The notes under the pieces were generated by a model. It ran no database searches and was not told where the DNA came from. It saw nothing but the letters and a program-made list of their open reading frames with translations. A stretch of 47,968 bases of DNA from CAZDAM01 sp964503595 (GTDB lineage Bacteria; Muiribacteriota; UBA6191): assembly GCA_964503595.1 (NCBI GenBank), contig CAZDAM010000012.1:1-47968 (forward strand). Direction: 5' to 3'. This document shows, piece after piece, positions 24,503-32,712 of this stretch. Position numbers and translations under genes: made by a program. How positions within the stretch are numbered: position 1 is the first letter of the stretch; every line of letters begins with the position of its first letter.

Positions 24503-24625
24503 ATGTATGGAGCTATCCTGCTGTCTGGGTGTGGACTGTTTCTTGGTGGTTGGGTCATACGTAGGGTTCGGGAAACATTCCGGGTCATTTTAAGACTGAT
24601 CTGTGACACGGAAGGTGTAGTCTAG
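24503..24625 (+). CDS. Possible 40-residue membrane peptide upstream of the HTH gene
   Basis: A short ORF (MYGAILLSGCGLFLGGWV, then IRRVRETFRVILRLI) with one hydrophobic segment followed by Arg-rich positive residues, as in small single-span membrane proteins. Its TAG stop directly abuts the TTG start of the HTH regulator, which would fit translational coupling. There is no convincing Shine-Dalgarno or promoter before it, so it may simply be leader sequence. Confidence 0.3.
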   Translation: MYGAILLSGCGLFLGGWVIRRVRETFRVILRLICDTEGVV

Positions 24626-24862
24626 TTGCCGATAGTTGTTCCTCTTGATATTCTTATGGCGCGTAAAAAGATCAGACTTCGGGAGCTCTCCGAAAGAGTG
24701 GGGATTACCGAAGTGAATCTTTCCCGACTGAAGAATGGTCATTTGTGTGCCATAAGAATTGAAACTCTGGATGCCCTGTGTCGTGAGCTGGAATGCATTC
24801 CCGGTGATCTTCTGGAATATGAGACAACAAATCCCTCTGTTGGGAATGACGAGAAAAATTAG
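24626..24862 (+). CDS. Small Cro/CI-type HTH regulator (YozG/HTH_26-like)
   Basis: A 78-residue DNA-binding protein. Starting at TTG 24626 it reads PIVVPLDILMARKKIRLREL, then SERVGITEVNLSRLKNG, AIRIETLDALCRELECIPGD and LLEY. That is the full pattern of the small HTH family that begins near MxIxVxLDxMLAKRKM, so TTG is preferred over the ATG at 24656. The recognition helix is in TEVNLSRLKNGH. GGAAGG lies about 11 nt upstream. It probably regulates itself or the adjacent YbjQ and protease genes. Confidence 0.85.
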   Translation: MPIVVPLDILMARKKIRLRELSERVGITEVNLSRLKNGHLCAIRIETLDALCRELECIPGDLLEYETTNPSVGNDEKN

Positions 24863-24915
24863 CTGTCATTAGCGTTGCAAGTTCTTCCGGTTTCGATTAG
24901 TTTTCATAAGCTGTT

Positions 24916-24921
24916 TATAGT
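24916..24921 (+). promoter_or_regulatory. -10 element before the first YbjQ gene
   Basis: TATAGT with a TTCGAT-like -35 at 18 nt spacing, 19 bp upstream of the ATG at 24941. It gives the YbjQ-protease operon its own promoter. Confidence 0.4.
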
Positions 24922-24940
24922 TGTGTCCAATGGAGGGCGT

Positions 24941-25267
24941 ATGATCTTGTCGAATCTGGAAGAAATCCCTGGAATGAAAGTGAAAAAGCATCTCGGACTG
25001 GTGAGTGGCAGTACGATCCGGGCCAAGCATCTTGGTTCTGACATCCTGGCAGGCTTGAAAAATCTGGTAGGTGGGGAGCTCAAAGGCTACACCGATCTTC
25101 TGAATCAGAGCCGCAATGAAAGCATTGACAGGATGAAAGCCCAGGCCAAGAAACTCGGAGCCAATGCCATTCTGAATGTCAGATTTTCTACTTCCTCGGT
25201 CGCACAGGGAGCCGCAGAGCTTTATGCCTACGGAACCGCGGTGATCTGTGAGGAAGAGAGCATCTGA
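24941..25267 (+). CDS. YbjQ/UPF0145 family protein
   Basis: 108 residues from ATG 24941, which has GGAGGG just upstream. The pattern LVSGSTIRAKHLGSDILAGL, NLVGGELKGYTDLLNQSRNE, AKKLGANAILNVRF and AYGTAVI is typical of the YbjQ (PF01906) fold, a small homo-oligomeric protein of unknown function once called heavy-metal-binding. It is followed one base later by a membrane-anchored paralogue. Confidence 0.88.
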   Translation: MILSNLEEIPGMKVKKHLGLVSGSTIRAKHLGSDILAGLKNLVGGELKGYTDLLNQSRNESIDRMKAQAKKLGANAILNVRFSTSSVAQGAAELYAYGTAVICEEESI

Positions 25268-25268
25268 G

Positions 25269-25772
25269 ATGGAAATACTGCTAGGGCTGTTTATTGCTTT
25301 ACTGGCTATTTTCTTTCAGCTGGCCGTGACTCTGATTCCATTCTATGTCATTGGCCGGGTTCTGGAAAATCGTCATTACAAATCCATCAAGGAGAGGGAA
25401 AAGCTCTCTTTGAAACTTCCTGCCGTAAATCTCAAGAGGCTGAATTCCCTGCGTGAGATTGAGCGAACGGAGCTGGTTTCCGGTTCTGTTGTTATCTCTT
25501 TGGACTATTTCAAACGCTTTCTGGCCATGCTCAGAAATCTGGTAGGCGGCAGAGTCAGCTCCTACGAGAGCCTTCTGGACCGGGCTCGTAGAGAAGCCAT
25601 CCTGCGGATGAAGGAATCCTGTCCAGGAGCGGATCTGATTTTGAATCTGAAGATGGAAACGAGTGCCATTGGCAAATCGGCGGATCAGAGAAAGACAATC
25701 GGTTCGATCGAGGCTTTGGCTTATGGTACGGCTGTGTACTACCGGGAGCCAAAAAGCAGAGAAGAGTCTTGA
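25269..25772 (+). CDS. Membrane-anchored YbjQ-like protein
   Basis: 167 residues from ATG 25269; a GTG at 25248 is also possible. An N-terminal hydrophobic helix (EILLGLFIALLAIFFQLAVT) anchors it to the membrane. The rest repeats the YbjQ pattern (ELVSGSVVISLDYFKRF, RNLVGGRVSSYESLLDRARR, GADLILNLKM, ALAYGTAVYY). It probably pairs with the soluble paralogue upstream. The stop overlaps the TTG start of the protease gene. Confidence 0.8.
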   Translation: MEILLGLFIALLAIFFQLAVTLIPFYVIGRVLENRHYKSIKEREKLSLKLPAVNLKRLNSLREIERTELVSGSVVISLDYFKRFLAMLRNLVGGRVSSYESLLDRARREAILRMKESCPGADLILNLKMETSAIGKSADQRKTIGSIEALAYGTAVYYREPKSREES

Positions 25773-26647
25773 GTCTGCATCTGGATCCTGAAGCTCATCA
25801 GGCGCTGATTGAGGATGGGGGGAATATCTCCAAAACCTCGCCTCTGAAGATGCTGCTTCAGCTCATGGCCGGGTTGATCCTGGCCATTGTGATCATGGTC
25901 ATGGTACTGGTTTCGCTCTCTGAACTGGTGGTCAGCATCCTGCCTGACTCTGCCGTGAGGAGAATCCATCACCTTGCCCGGGCACTACCTTTGGAAGAGG
26001 TTTTGCCTGCTTCTTCAGAAAAACTTCAGACGTATCTGGAAACCCTGCTTTCGGAGCTGATTTCCAAATCAGATCTGAAGGATGAAGATTATGAAATCAG
26101 GGTAGTCTCTTCGAAGGAAATCAATGCCTATGCGATGCTTGGCAACCGGATTCTACTGACGAAAGGATTGCTGTCAAAGGTAGAAAGCCGCAATGAACTG
26201 GCCATGATCCTTGGCCATGAACTGGGCCATTTTCATTCAAGGGATATTCTGAAAGGGTTTAGTACTCAGGCCATCAGCATCCTGGCATTCGGTTTTCTGA
26301 TGCCGGCCGATGGAGTTGGGGATCTGATTCAGCAGGGAGCCCAGATGGGCATGCTGCAGTTTTCCCGGAACCAGGAATCCAGGGCGGATCAGTTTGCCCT
26401 GAAGGCTCTCACCAGAGTCTTTCCGGGGAACAGTTCCGGTGTGACGGATTTTTTCACCCGCGACAAGGATGACCTGTCGGGTCTGGCCTTTCTGAAATTT
26501 CTTTCCACCCATCCGGGAAATGAAGAAAGAGTCAGGAATCTTGAAGCCTCCATGAAGATGATGGAACTGATTCAGTTAGGGGAAACCCGCTTGCCCGAAT
26601 GGTGGGACTCAGAGATTGAGAAAATAGGCTCTGGGAGCGAACTTTAG
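25769..26647 (+). CDS. M48-family membrane-associated zinc metalloprotease
   Basis: 292 residues from TTG 25769, overlapping the previous stop by four bases (TTGA). One membrane helix (residues 28-58) precedes the periplasmic M48 domain. It shows ILLTKGLL (substrate-edge strand), the zinc motif HELGH at residues 150-154, the third ligand in SRNQESRADQFALKAL, and STHPGNEERVRNLE. It resembles Oma1/LoiP-like quality-control proteases. Co-translation with two YbjQ-family proteins suggests a shared membrane-stress role; this is inference. Confidence 0.88.
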   Translation: MSLHLDPEAHQALIEDGGNISKTSPLKMLLQLMAGLILAIVIMVMVLVSLSELVVSILPDSAVRRIHHLARALPLEEVLPASSEKLQTYLETLLSELISKSDLKDEDYEIRVVSSKEINAYAMLGNRILLTKGLLSKVESRNELAMILGHELGHFHSRDILKGFSTQAISILAFGFLMPADGVGDLIQQGAQMGMLQFSRNQESRADQFALKALTRVFPGNSSGVTDFFTRDKDDLSGLAFLKFLSTHPGNEERVRNLEASMKMMELIQLGETRLPEWWDSEIEKIGSGSEL

Positions 26648-26674
26648 CCGCCTGGGGAATGGGACTGTTTTTTC

Positions 26675-26703
26675 TTGACATTGGCAGGCACCATGTATAG
26701 TAT
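26675..26703 (+). promoter_or_regulatory. Promoter of the tRNA-Lys cluster
   Basis: TTGACA (26675-26680) followed by TAGTAT at 17-nt spacing (26698-26703), or the overlapping TATAGT at 15 nt. It lies about 20 bp before the first tRNA. Confidence 0.6.
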
Positions 26704-26720
26704 TAGCACCACTCATTAAG

Positions 26721-26775
26721 GGGCCGGTAGCTCAGCTGGTAGAGCAAATGACTTTTAATCATTGGGTCGTGAGTT
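26721..26775 (+). tRNA. tRNA-Lys(UUU), copy 1, truncated by gap
   Basis: GGGCCGG acceptor strand, D-arm and the anticodon arm AATGA-CTTTTAA-TCATT (anticodon UUU) are present. The sequence breaks off in the T-arm at the N run. Confidence 0.9.
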
Positions 26776-26875
26776 NNNNNNNNNNNNNNNNNNNNNNNNN
26801 NNNNNNNNNNNNNNNNNNNNNNNNNNNNNNNNNNNNNNNNNNNNNNNNNNNNNNNNNNNNNNNNNNNNNNNNNNN
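26776..26875. other. Assembly gap of exactly 100 N inside the tRNA array
   Basis: The 35 bases before the gap (26741-26775) are identical to the 35 bases after it (26876-26910). This is what is seen when two contigs that overlap in a repeat are joined by a placeholder. The true number of tRNA copies is therefore unknown. Confidence 0.9.
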
Positions 26876-26928
26876 AGAGCAAATGACTTTTAATCATTGG
26901 GTCGTGAGTTCGAATCTCGCCCGGCTCA
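26876..26928 (+). tRNA. tRNA-Lys(UUU), copy 2, 5' end lost in gap
   Basis: Identical to copy 3 from the end of the D-arm to discriminator base A. The CCA end is not encoded. It may be the same physical gene as copy 1 if the gap is an overlap. Confidence 0.85.
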
Positions 26929-26946
26929 CTGTGAGTGGACAAGGCA

Positions 26947-26961
26947 GTATTGCCGCAATAC
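26947..26961 (+). repeat. Small hairpin in the tRNA spacer
   Basis: GTATTG and CAATAC form a 6-bp stem with a CCG loop between tRNA copies 2 and 3; a possible processing signal. Confidence 0.4.
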
Positions 26962-26970
26962 CCCTGGAAT

Positions 26971-27043
26971 GGGCCGGTAGCTCAGCTGGTAGAGCAAATG
27001 ACTTTTAATCATTGGGTCGTGAGTTCGAATCTCGCCCGGCTCA
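26971..27043 (+). tRNA. tRNA-Lys(UUU), copy 3, complete
   Basis: 73 nt. Acceptor GGGCCGG pairs with CCGGCTC (one G-U pair), discriminator A, anticodon loop CTTTTAA (UUU), T-loop TTCGAAT. CCA is not encoded. It is enclosed by CCCCTGGAA (26961-26969) and TTCCAGGGG (27046-27054). Confidence 0.97.
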
Positions 27044-27045
27044 CT

Positions 27046-27062
27046 TTCCAGGGGCTTTTTTT
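27046..27062 (+). terminator. Terminator of the tRNA transcript
   Basis: TTCCAGGGG followed by C and seven T. Its partner arm CCCCTGGAA lies upstream of the last tRNA, so the tRNA itself would sit in the loop, extending the acceptor stem. Confidence 0.5.
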
Positions 27063-27813
27063 ACCAGGAAAACAGATACCCGGTTCCCGATTTCTCAAAT
27101 CCCATGCGGGCATAGAAATGCTCAACGGCAGTTCCCTGTTCGGTTTGCAGAAACATGGTTCTGGCCCCCTCCTCACGGGCTTTGAGCATAAGAGCCAGAG
27201 TCATGTCAAAACCAAGTCCCTGGCCCTGCTTTGAGGGAAGGGCGGCTACATCATAAAGGCCGGCCAGACCTTCCCGGATAAAGACGGCTCCACAGGCTAC
27301 GGCTTCCTGATTCTGATGACCCAGGAGGCGGATGCAGCGGACCCCGGCCTGAGTGGAACCGGTTTGAATGGCCCTCAGATATCCGGGATCCAGATCTCCG
27401 TCTGCCCCAAAGGTTTTTTCGTAGATATCAAGCCAGAGATTCAGATCCTGGCTGGATTGGACCTCGGAATAGATCAGGGGAACTCTGCCCATTGGGGGAG
27501 GCAGATCGGAGAGGGGTCGCGTCATCCAGGTTTCCTCAGCCACAGGCTTTACCAGAAATGACGGACGGGATTTTGGGTTTAAGGTATACCAGGCCATTGG
27601 AGTCTGATGACGCTCGGCGGTCAGCCGGAGAGTTTTCAGAACAGACTCGCGATCCTCGTCGGTTCGGGGCCAGTCACCATAGGCAAAATTCCATTCGGGG
27701 CCCTCAAGATGGCGGGAAGTCTGCCAGTAAAAGCCGTTGGCAATCTGAATGGGATGACCCAGATAGGTGCCACGCTGCATTTGCAGGTGGGACAGGAAAA
27801 TTTCGTGCATCAT
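27061..27813 (-). CDS. GNAT-family N-acetyltransferase
   Basis: 250 residues. The C-terminal half is a GNAT domain: GLYDVAALPSKQGQGLGFDM is motif A (acetyl-CoA pyrophosphate loop QGQGLG), and FLQTEQGTAVEHFYARMGFE is motif B. The N-terminal half is variable, as in two-domain GNAT proteins. The substrate is unknown. Its start overlaps the ppsA stop (ATGA), so it is translated from the ppsA mRNA; a link to regulation of PEP synthase is possible but unproven. Confidence 0.87.
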   Translation of the reverse strand: MMHEIFLSHLQMQRGTYLGHPIQIANGFYWQTSRHLEGPEWNFAYGDWPRTDEDRESVLKTLRLTAERHQTPMAWYTLNPKSRPSFLVKPVAEETWMTRPLSDLPPPMGRVPLIYSEVQSSQDLNLWLDIYEKTFGADGDLDPGYLRAIQTGSTQAGVRCIRLLGHQNQEAVACGAVFIREGLAGLYDVAALPSKQGQGLGFDMTLALMLKAREEGARTMFLQTEQGTAVEHFYARMGFEKSGTGYLFSW

Positions 27814-30236
27814 TCACCCTGTATGTCTTCCTCGATGTTGAGGACATGCTGCCACACGGATAATACACTGTCCGGGTTCAAAGAAATGGAAGTGATTCCT
27901 TCCCGTACCAGAAATTCTGCCATTTCCGGGTAATCAGAAGGGGCCTGGCCACAGATTCCGACATATTTCCCGGTATCCCTGGCAGCCTGAATGGCCATGG
28001 AAATCATGCGTTTGACGGCCGGATTTCTTTCATCAAAGACGTGGGTGACCAGATGTCCGTCCCGATCGACTCCAAGTACGAGCTGGGTCAGATCATTGGA
28101 TCCGATGGAAAAGCCATCAAAAATCTTCAGGAACTGATCGGCCAGAAGAACATTGGCGGGGATTTCGCACATGATATAGACCTCAAGGCCGTTTCTCCCC
28201 TGCATCAGGCCATTGTGGCGCATGATTTCAAGAATCCGGCGTCCTTCCTGGGGAGTCCGCAAAAACGGAATCATCAGCTTCATGTTCCGAAGCCCCATTT
28301 CATCGTGAACCATTCTCAGGGCCTGGCATTCCCATTCAAAGGCCGGGCGATAGAGATGGGATTCATAGCGGCTGGCACCGCGCCACCCCAGCATGGGGTT
28401 TTCTTCTTCGGGTTCGTATGGGGCTCCTCCAAGCATGCGCCGGTATTCATTGGATTTGAAGTCACTGGTTCTGACAATGACGGGATGAGGATGAAAGGCG
28501 GCGCAGATGGTGCCGATTCCTTCAGCCAGTTTCTTGATGAAGAAATCCCGGGGTGAGCCATAGCCCTTGCAGAGGGCCCGGATTTCCTCTTCATTCTCAA
28601 TCGGCTTGTTGTTGTAGAGATCCATCAGGGCCAGAGGATGGGCCTTGATATGGTTGTTGATGATGAATTCCATGCGGGCCAGACCAACTCCCATGTTGGG
28701 AAGCTGGGCAAAATGAAAGGCTTTCTCCGGATCCCCGATATTGAGCATGATGCGGGTTTTTGGCTGGGGAAGATTGCTTAAATCGGTGGACTCGATTTCA
28801 AAGGGCAGAAGATCCTTGTAGACGAAGCCGTCTTCTCCTTCGGCACAGGAAACCGTGACTTCCTCATCATGCTGAAGGACTTCTGTGGCTTCCAGAGTGC
28901 CGACAATGGCGGGAACTCCGATTTCACGGGCCACAATGGCAGCGTGGCAGGTGCGGCCTCCCCGGTTGGTGATGATGGCCGAGGCCTTTTTCATGGCGGG
29001 TTCCCAGTCCGGGTCGGTATTGTCAGTCACCAGGACTTCGCCTTCCTGAAACTCTCCGATATGGACAATATCCTCAATGATATGCACCTTGCCGCTGCCA
29101 ACCTTGCCTCCCACGGCTTTTCCCTTGAGAAGCGGGGTTCGTTCGCTTTCCGGAGTCTGAATCCGGTAGGTCTGAAGTTCGCGGATTCTACCGGACTTCA
29201 GGCGCTGGGACTGGACGGTTTCGGGTCTGGCCTGAACAATGAAGATGTCCCCGCTGACTCCATCCTGGGCCCATTCCATATCCATAGGACGGTAGGTTCC
29301 GGCTTCCCTGGAGTAGTGCTCTTCAATGATGGCAGCATACCGGGCCAGTTCCAGAACCTCCTCATCGCTTAAGGAAAAGGAATTGAGTTCTTCCGGGTTG
29401 GTCGGAATGTTGCGGGTGGCTTCTTCGGCTCCGGGAGGGGCGTAGACCATCTTGATGTTCTTGTTGCCAAGCTGGCGCTTGAGAATGGGCATATGCCCTG
29501 AGGCCAGAGTGGGCTTGAAAACATAGTATTCATCCGGGACGACATGGCCACCGACAATATTTTCCCCGAGTCCCCAGCTTGAGGTGATCAGGATTACCTT
29601 GTCAAAGCCGGTTTCGGTATCAATCGAAAACATGACCCCTGAGCAGGCTTTGTCAGCCCTCACCATTTTCTGAATGCCCACAGAAAGAGCCACCTTGAAA
29701 TGATCAAATCCACGGCTCTGGCGGTAGGACATGGCCCGGTCCGTGAACAGGGAAGCAAAGCAGCGCTTGATATGGTGAATCAGCCGCGGAGCTCCCTGAA
29801 TGGAGAGGTAGGTATCCTGCTGACCGGCAAAGGAGGCATCCGGGAGATCTTCGGCTGTGGCTGAAGAGCGGACGGCTACATCGGCTTCTTCCATATCATA
29901 TTCCCGGGAAAGTTTCTGGTAGGCTTCCAGGATTTCATCTCTCAGATCGGTGGGAATGGGGGTTTCAAAAATCAGTTCCCGGATTTTGCGGGCCCGGGTC
30001 TGTAAAACATCCAGATCCGTAGCATCCACATCTTTGAGAAGAGCCTCGATCTGTTCCTTGACCCCGCCACTTTCCAGGAGGTGCCAGTAGCCTTCGGCGG
30101 TAATGGCAAATCCGTTGGGAACCTTGATTCCCATGGGGGTAAGTTTCTGGAACATCTCACCGATGCTGGCATTCTTGCCGCCAACAAGGGGCACATCTGT
30201 GTTCACGATTTCACGAAAAAAACGGATAAACTTCAT
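27810..30236 (-). CDS. ppsA: Phosphoenolpyruvate synthase
   Basis: Makes PEP from pyruvate and ATP for gluconeogenesis. From ATG 30236 (AAAGGA seven bases upstream) it has 808 residues; E. coli PpsA has 792. In order: ATP-grasp N-domain (VPLVGGKNASIGEMF, RSSATAEDLPDASFAGQQDT), swivelling phosphohistidine domain with the catalytic His in GGRTCHAAIVAREIG, and the PEP/pyruvate barrel (LARMEFIINNHIKAHP, IGSNDLTQLVLGVDRD, GICGQAPSDYPE). The longer frame up to 30326 lacks a ribosome-binding site. It is followed by a coupled GNAT gene. Activity implies growth on acetate, amino acids or fatty acids, in line with the acyl-CoA dehydrogenase operon. Confidence 0.96.
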   Translation of the reverse strand: MKFIRFFREIVNTDVPLVGGKNASIGEMFQKLTPMGIKVPNGFAITAEGYWHLLESGGVKEQIEALLKDVDATDLDVLQTRARKIRELIFETPIPTDLRDEILEAYQKLSREYDMEEADVAVRSSATAEDLPDASFAGQQDTYLSIQGAPRLIHHIKRCFASLFTDRAMSYRQSRGFDHFKVALSVGIQKMVRADKACSGVMFSIDTETGFDKVILITSSWGLGENIVGGHVVPDEYYVFKPTLASGHMPILKRQLGNKNIKMVYAPPGAEEATRNIPTNPEELNSFSLSDEEVLELARYAAIIEEHYSREAGTYRPMDMEWAQDGVSGDIFIVQARPETVQSQRLKSGRIRELQTYRIQTPESERTPLLKGKAVGGKVGSGKVHIIEDIVHIGEFQEGEVLVTDNTDPDWEPAMKKASAIITNRGGRTCHAAIVAREIGVPAIVGTLEATEVLQHDEEVTVSCAEGEDGFVYKDLLPFEIESTDLSNLPQPKTRIMLNIGDPEKAFHFAQLPNMGVGLARMEFIINNHIKAHPLALMDLYNNKPIENEEEIRALCKGYGSPRDFFIKKLAEGIGTICAAFHPHPVIVRTSDFKSNEYRRMLGGAPYEPEEENPMLGWRGASRYESHLYRPAFEWECQALRMVHDEMGLRNMKLMIPFLRTPQEGRRILEIMRHNGLMQGRNGLEVYIMCEIPANVLLADQFLKIFDGFSIGSNDLTQLVLGVDRDGHLVTHVFDERNPAVKRMISMAIQAARDTGKYVGICGQAPSDYPEMAEFLVREGITSISLNPDSVLSVWQHVLNIEEDIQGE

Positions 30237-30363
30237 GAAACATCCTTTCTGAGAGGCGCCACCCATACAAAGCCTAGCAGAGTTGAAGGCAGGAGCAAAT
30301 GAATTGCGCCGGAAAAAAGGTGCCACTTTGCATCCTGCTATCTCTGGAGTGAACTTCAGGGTT

Positions 30364-30369
30364 TAGAAT
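30364..30369 (+). promoter_or_regulatory. -10 element of leaderless type for copA
   Basis: TAGAAT ends 6 nt before the ATG at 30376. No Shine-Dalgarno sequence is present. The -35 is weak (TCTCTG at 17 nt), as is common for activator-dependent metal-responsive promoters; I cannot see a clear MerR-type operator. Confidence 0.45.
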
Positions 30370-30375
30370 GATTCC

Positions 30376-32496
30376 ATGAACTGGCAATTAAAAATCAATG
30401 GAATGAGTTGTGCGGCCTGTGCGGTGAGGCTTCAGAAGGTCCTGAATCGTAAAGACGGAGTTGAGGCCGAGGTCAGCTTTGCTGCTGAAAACGCTTTTGT
30501 GGAAAGCAGGGATTTGGGCCTGGATGAAATTCTGGCCATCATCCGCAAAGCCGGCTTTGAGGCTTCTGAAACCAGAGCGGTTGCCAGTCCATCTGCTCCG
30601 TCTCTTTCGCGTCGGGAATTTGCTGGCCTTGCAGCGGGTATGGTCGTTCTGGTTTTTGATATGGGAGGCATGCTTCTTGGACTGATGAATCCATTGGGAG
30701 TTGCGACCTCGGCTGTATTGAGCACACTTTGCCAGTTCACCGTGGGTGGGCCTTTTCTGAAAAAAGCCCTGGGAGGGATTCGTCAGGGCAGTTTTGGCAT
30801 GGATGTTCTGATCAGCCTGGGAACTCTGAGTGCCTGGATTCTCTCCATGGGGATTTTCAGTGGACTCGTGAAGGGACATCATGTCTGGTTTGAAGCATCT
30901 TCCTCCGTTCTGGTTCTGGTGAGACTGGGCAAGATCCTGGAAGAAAGGGCCCGTCACCACAGTTTTCAGGTCATGAGCATGCTGGGAAGAGAACTTCCGG
31001 ATCGGGCAATGAGAATTGTGGATGGCAAGGTCGAAGAAGTGGACAGTACCAGCCTTGTGAAGGGAGAGAGGTTTCAGGTTCTGCCTCATGAGAATATTCC
31101 CTGTGATGGAAAGGTTCTGGAAGGCAGTGGCGAAGTTGATGAGGCCCTGTTTACCGGAGAGAGCGAACCGGTTTTGAAAACGACTGGAGATGAGGTTTTT
31201 GCGGGCAGTCGCAATCTTGGTTCCAGGCTGGTGGTCGAAGTCCTTCAGATCAGGGGAAACACCTGCTTTGATCAGGTCATTTCGGCAGTGGAAAAAGCCC
31301 AGGCCAGCCGGGCTCCGGTCCAGGATCTGGCGGATGCCGTATCCCAGTGGTTTGTACCTCTGGTGATTCTGATTGCCGCATTGGCGGGTTCCTGGGTTGG
31401 TGTTCATGGGGGAAGCCTGGAAGATATTCTGGTTCGTTTCATTACCGTTCTGGTGGTTTCCTGCCCCTGTGCCCTTGGATTGGCGACTCCCACGGCAATC
31501 ATGGCTGGAATTGGTCGTGGAGCCGAGTTGGGGCTCTTGATCCGGGAGGCCCGTTCCCTTCAGAAAGCTGAGAACCTGAAAACCTTCTGTCTGGATAAAA
31601 CCGGAACCCTGACGGAAGGGAAGCCAAGAGTGGAGAGGCTGATTTCGGTGAACGGATTTCAGGAAGAGGAAATTCTTCTGGTGGCAGCATCACTGGAAAG
31701 CTCATCCCGCCACCCCCTGGCTTTGGCCATTCAGGACTTTTTTACCGGGGAGATGCAGATTCCGGAACAGGTTGAGGTCATTACCGGTTCCGGAATTCAT
31801 GGAACGGTTCTGGGCCGATCCGCCAGAATTGGTAAACCCGGCTATGTACTTCCGGATTCGGAAGAGATTCCGGAAGATGTCAGTCGATATTCCGGGTCAG
31901 TTGTGGTGCTTGCAATCGGGGAGAAGACAGCAGGCTATTTCCTGATTGCGGATGGACTGAAAAAAGATGCATTTGAGGCTGTTTCACGGTTGAAAAGCCT
32001 TGGCCTTGAGCCTGTTCTTCTGAGTGGAGATCGGGAGGCTCCGGTCAGAGAAGTTGCCCGTCAGTGCGGGATTGAGAAATTCTATTTTCAGGTGAGCCCC
32101 CAGGAAAAGCAGGCCAGGATTCTGGAGTTTCAGAAGAATGGTGGGGTGGGCATGATGGGCGATGGGATCAATGATGCACTGGCTCTCACCCAGGCGGATT
32201 TTTCCGTGGCGATGGGAGAGGGGAGTGCTGCGGCCCGTGCCAGCGCTGACTTAAGTCTGATGGATGGCGGAGTCGGGAAAGTTGTCGCAGCGCTGGAACT
32301 TTCTAAACGAACCATGAGGACCATCCGAAGGAATCTCTGGTTTGCATTTTTGTATAACCTGATAGCCATTCCCCTGGCCTGTTCCGGTCAGCTTCATCCA
32401 GGAATTGCCGGGGGACTGATGGCACTGTCGTCGGTTCTGGTCGTGATGAGTTCTTTAAGTCTGAGAGCTTTTTGGCCAAAGGAAAAACGGGAGTGA
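30376..32496 (+). CDS. copA: Copper-exporting P1B-1-type ATPase
   Basis: 706-residue inner-membrane Cu+ pump. One N-terminal metal-binding domain has GMSCAAC (residues 9-15). Eight membrane helices include the CPC motif in VVSCPCALGLATP (about residue 363). The phosphorylated Asp is in DKTGTLTEG (about 405), the HP motif in SSRHPLALAI, and the hinge in GDGINDALALTQAD. The Cu+-specific residues are present: YN in AFLYNLIAIPLA (helix 7) and MxxSS in VVMSSLSL (helix 8). The copper chaperone follows three bases after the stop. Confidence 0.95.
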   Translation: MNWQLKINGMSCAACAVRLQKVLNRKDGVEAEVSFAAENAFVESRDLGLDEILAIIRKAGFEASETRAVASPSAPSLSRREFAGLAAGMVVLVFDMGGMLLGLMNPLGVATSAVLSTLCQFTVGGPFLKKALGGIRQGSFGMDVLISLGTLSAWILSMGIFSGLVKGHHVWFEASSSVLVLVRLGKILEERARHHSFQVMSMLGRELPDRAMRIVDGKVEEVDSTSLVKGERFQVLPHENIPCDGKVLEGSGEVDEALFTGESEPVLKTTGDEVFAGSRNLGSRLVVEVLQIRGNTCFDQVISAVEKAQASRAPVQDLADAVSQWFVPLVILIAALAGSWVGVHGGSLEDILVRFITVLVVSCPCALGLATPTAIMAGIGRGAELGLLIREARSLQKAENLKTFCLDKTGTLTEGKPRVERLISVNGFQEEEILLVAASLESSSRHPLALAIQDFFTGEMQIPEQVEVITGSGIHGTVLGRSARIGKPGYVLPDSEEIPEDVSRYSGSVVVLAIGEKTAGYFLIADGLKKDAFEAVSRLKSLGLEPVLLSGDREAPVREVARQCGIEKFYFQVSPQEKQARILEFQKNGGVGMMGDGINDALALTQADFSVAMGEGSAAARASADLSLMDGGVGKVVAALELSKRTMRTIRRNLWFAFLYNLIAIPLACSGQLHPGIAGGLMALSSVLVVMSSLSLRAFWPKEKRE

Positions 32497-32499
32497 AAG

Positions 32500-32712
32500 A
32501 TGAAGCATCTGGTACTGAAAATAGGTGGCATGACCTGTATGAACTGTGTGAAGGCCATCGAAAATATTCTGACGGATATGGATGGGGTCAGTGGTGTTCA
32601 GGTTGATCTGTCCTCGGGCCGTCTGGAACTTGACTATCAGGCAGGCATCACTGGTCCGGATGAAATAGCCGAGTCCATCGAGGATGGCGGCTATGATGTT
32701 CTGGATTCCTGA
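32500..32712 (+). CDS. copZ: Copper chaperone, CopZ-like HMA protein
   Basis: 70-residue heavy-metal-associated domain with GGMTCMNCVKAIENIL (Cu-binding CxxC at about residues 12-15) and the normal ferredoxin-like pattern to the end. It hands Cu+ to CopA, encoded three bases upstream. Its last 22 bases overlap the convergent helicase gene. Confidence 0.92.
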   Translation: MKHLVLKIGGMTCMNCVKAIENILTDMDGVSGVQVDLSSGRLELDYQAGITGPDEIAESIEDGGYDVLDS

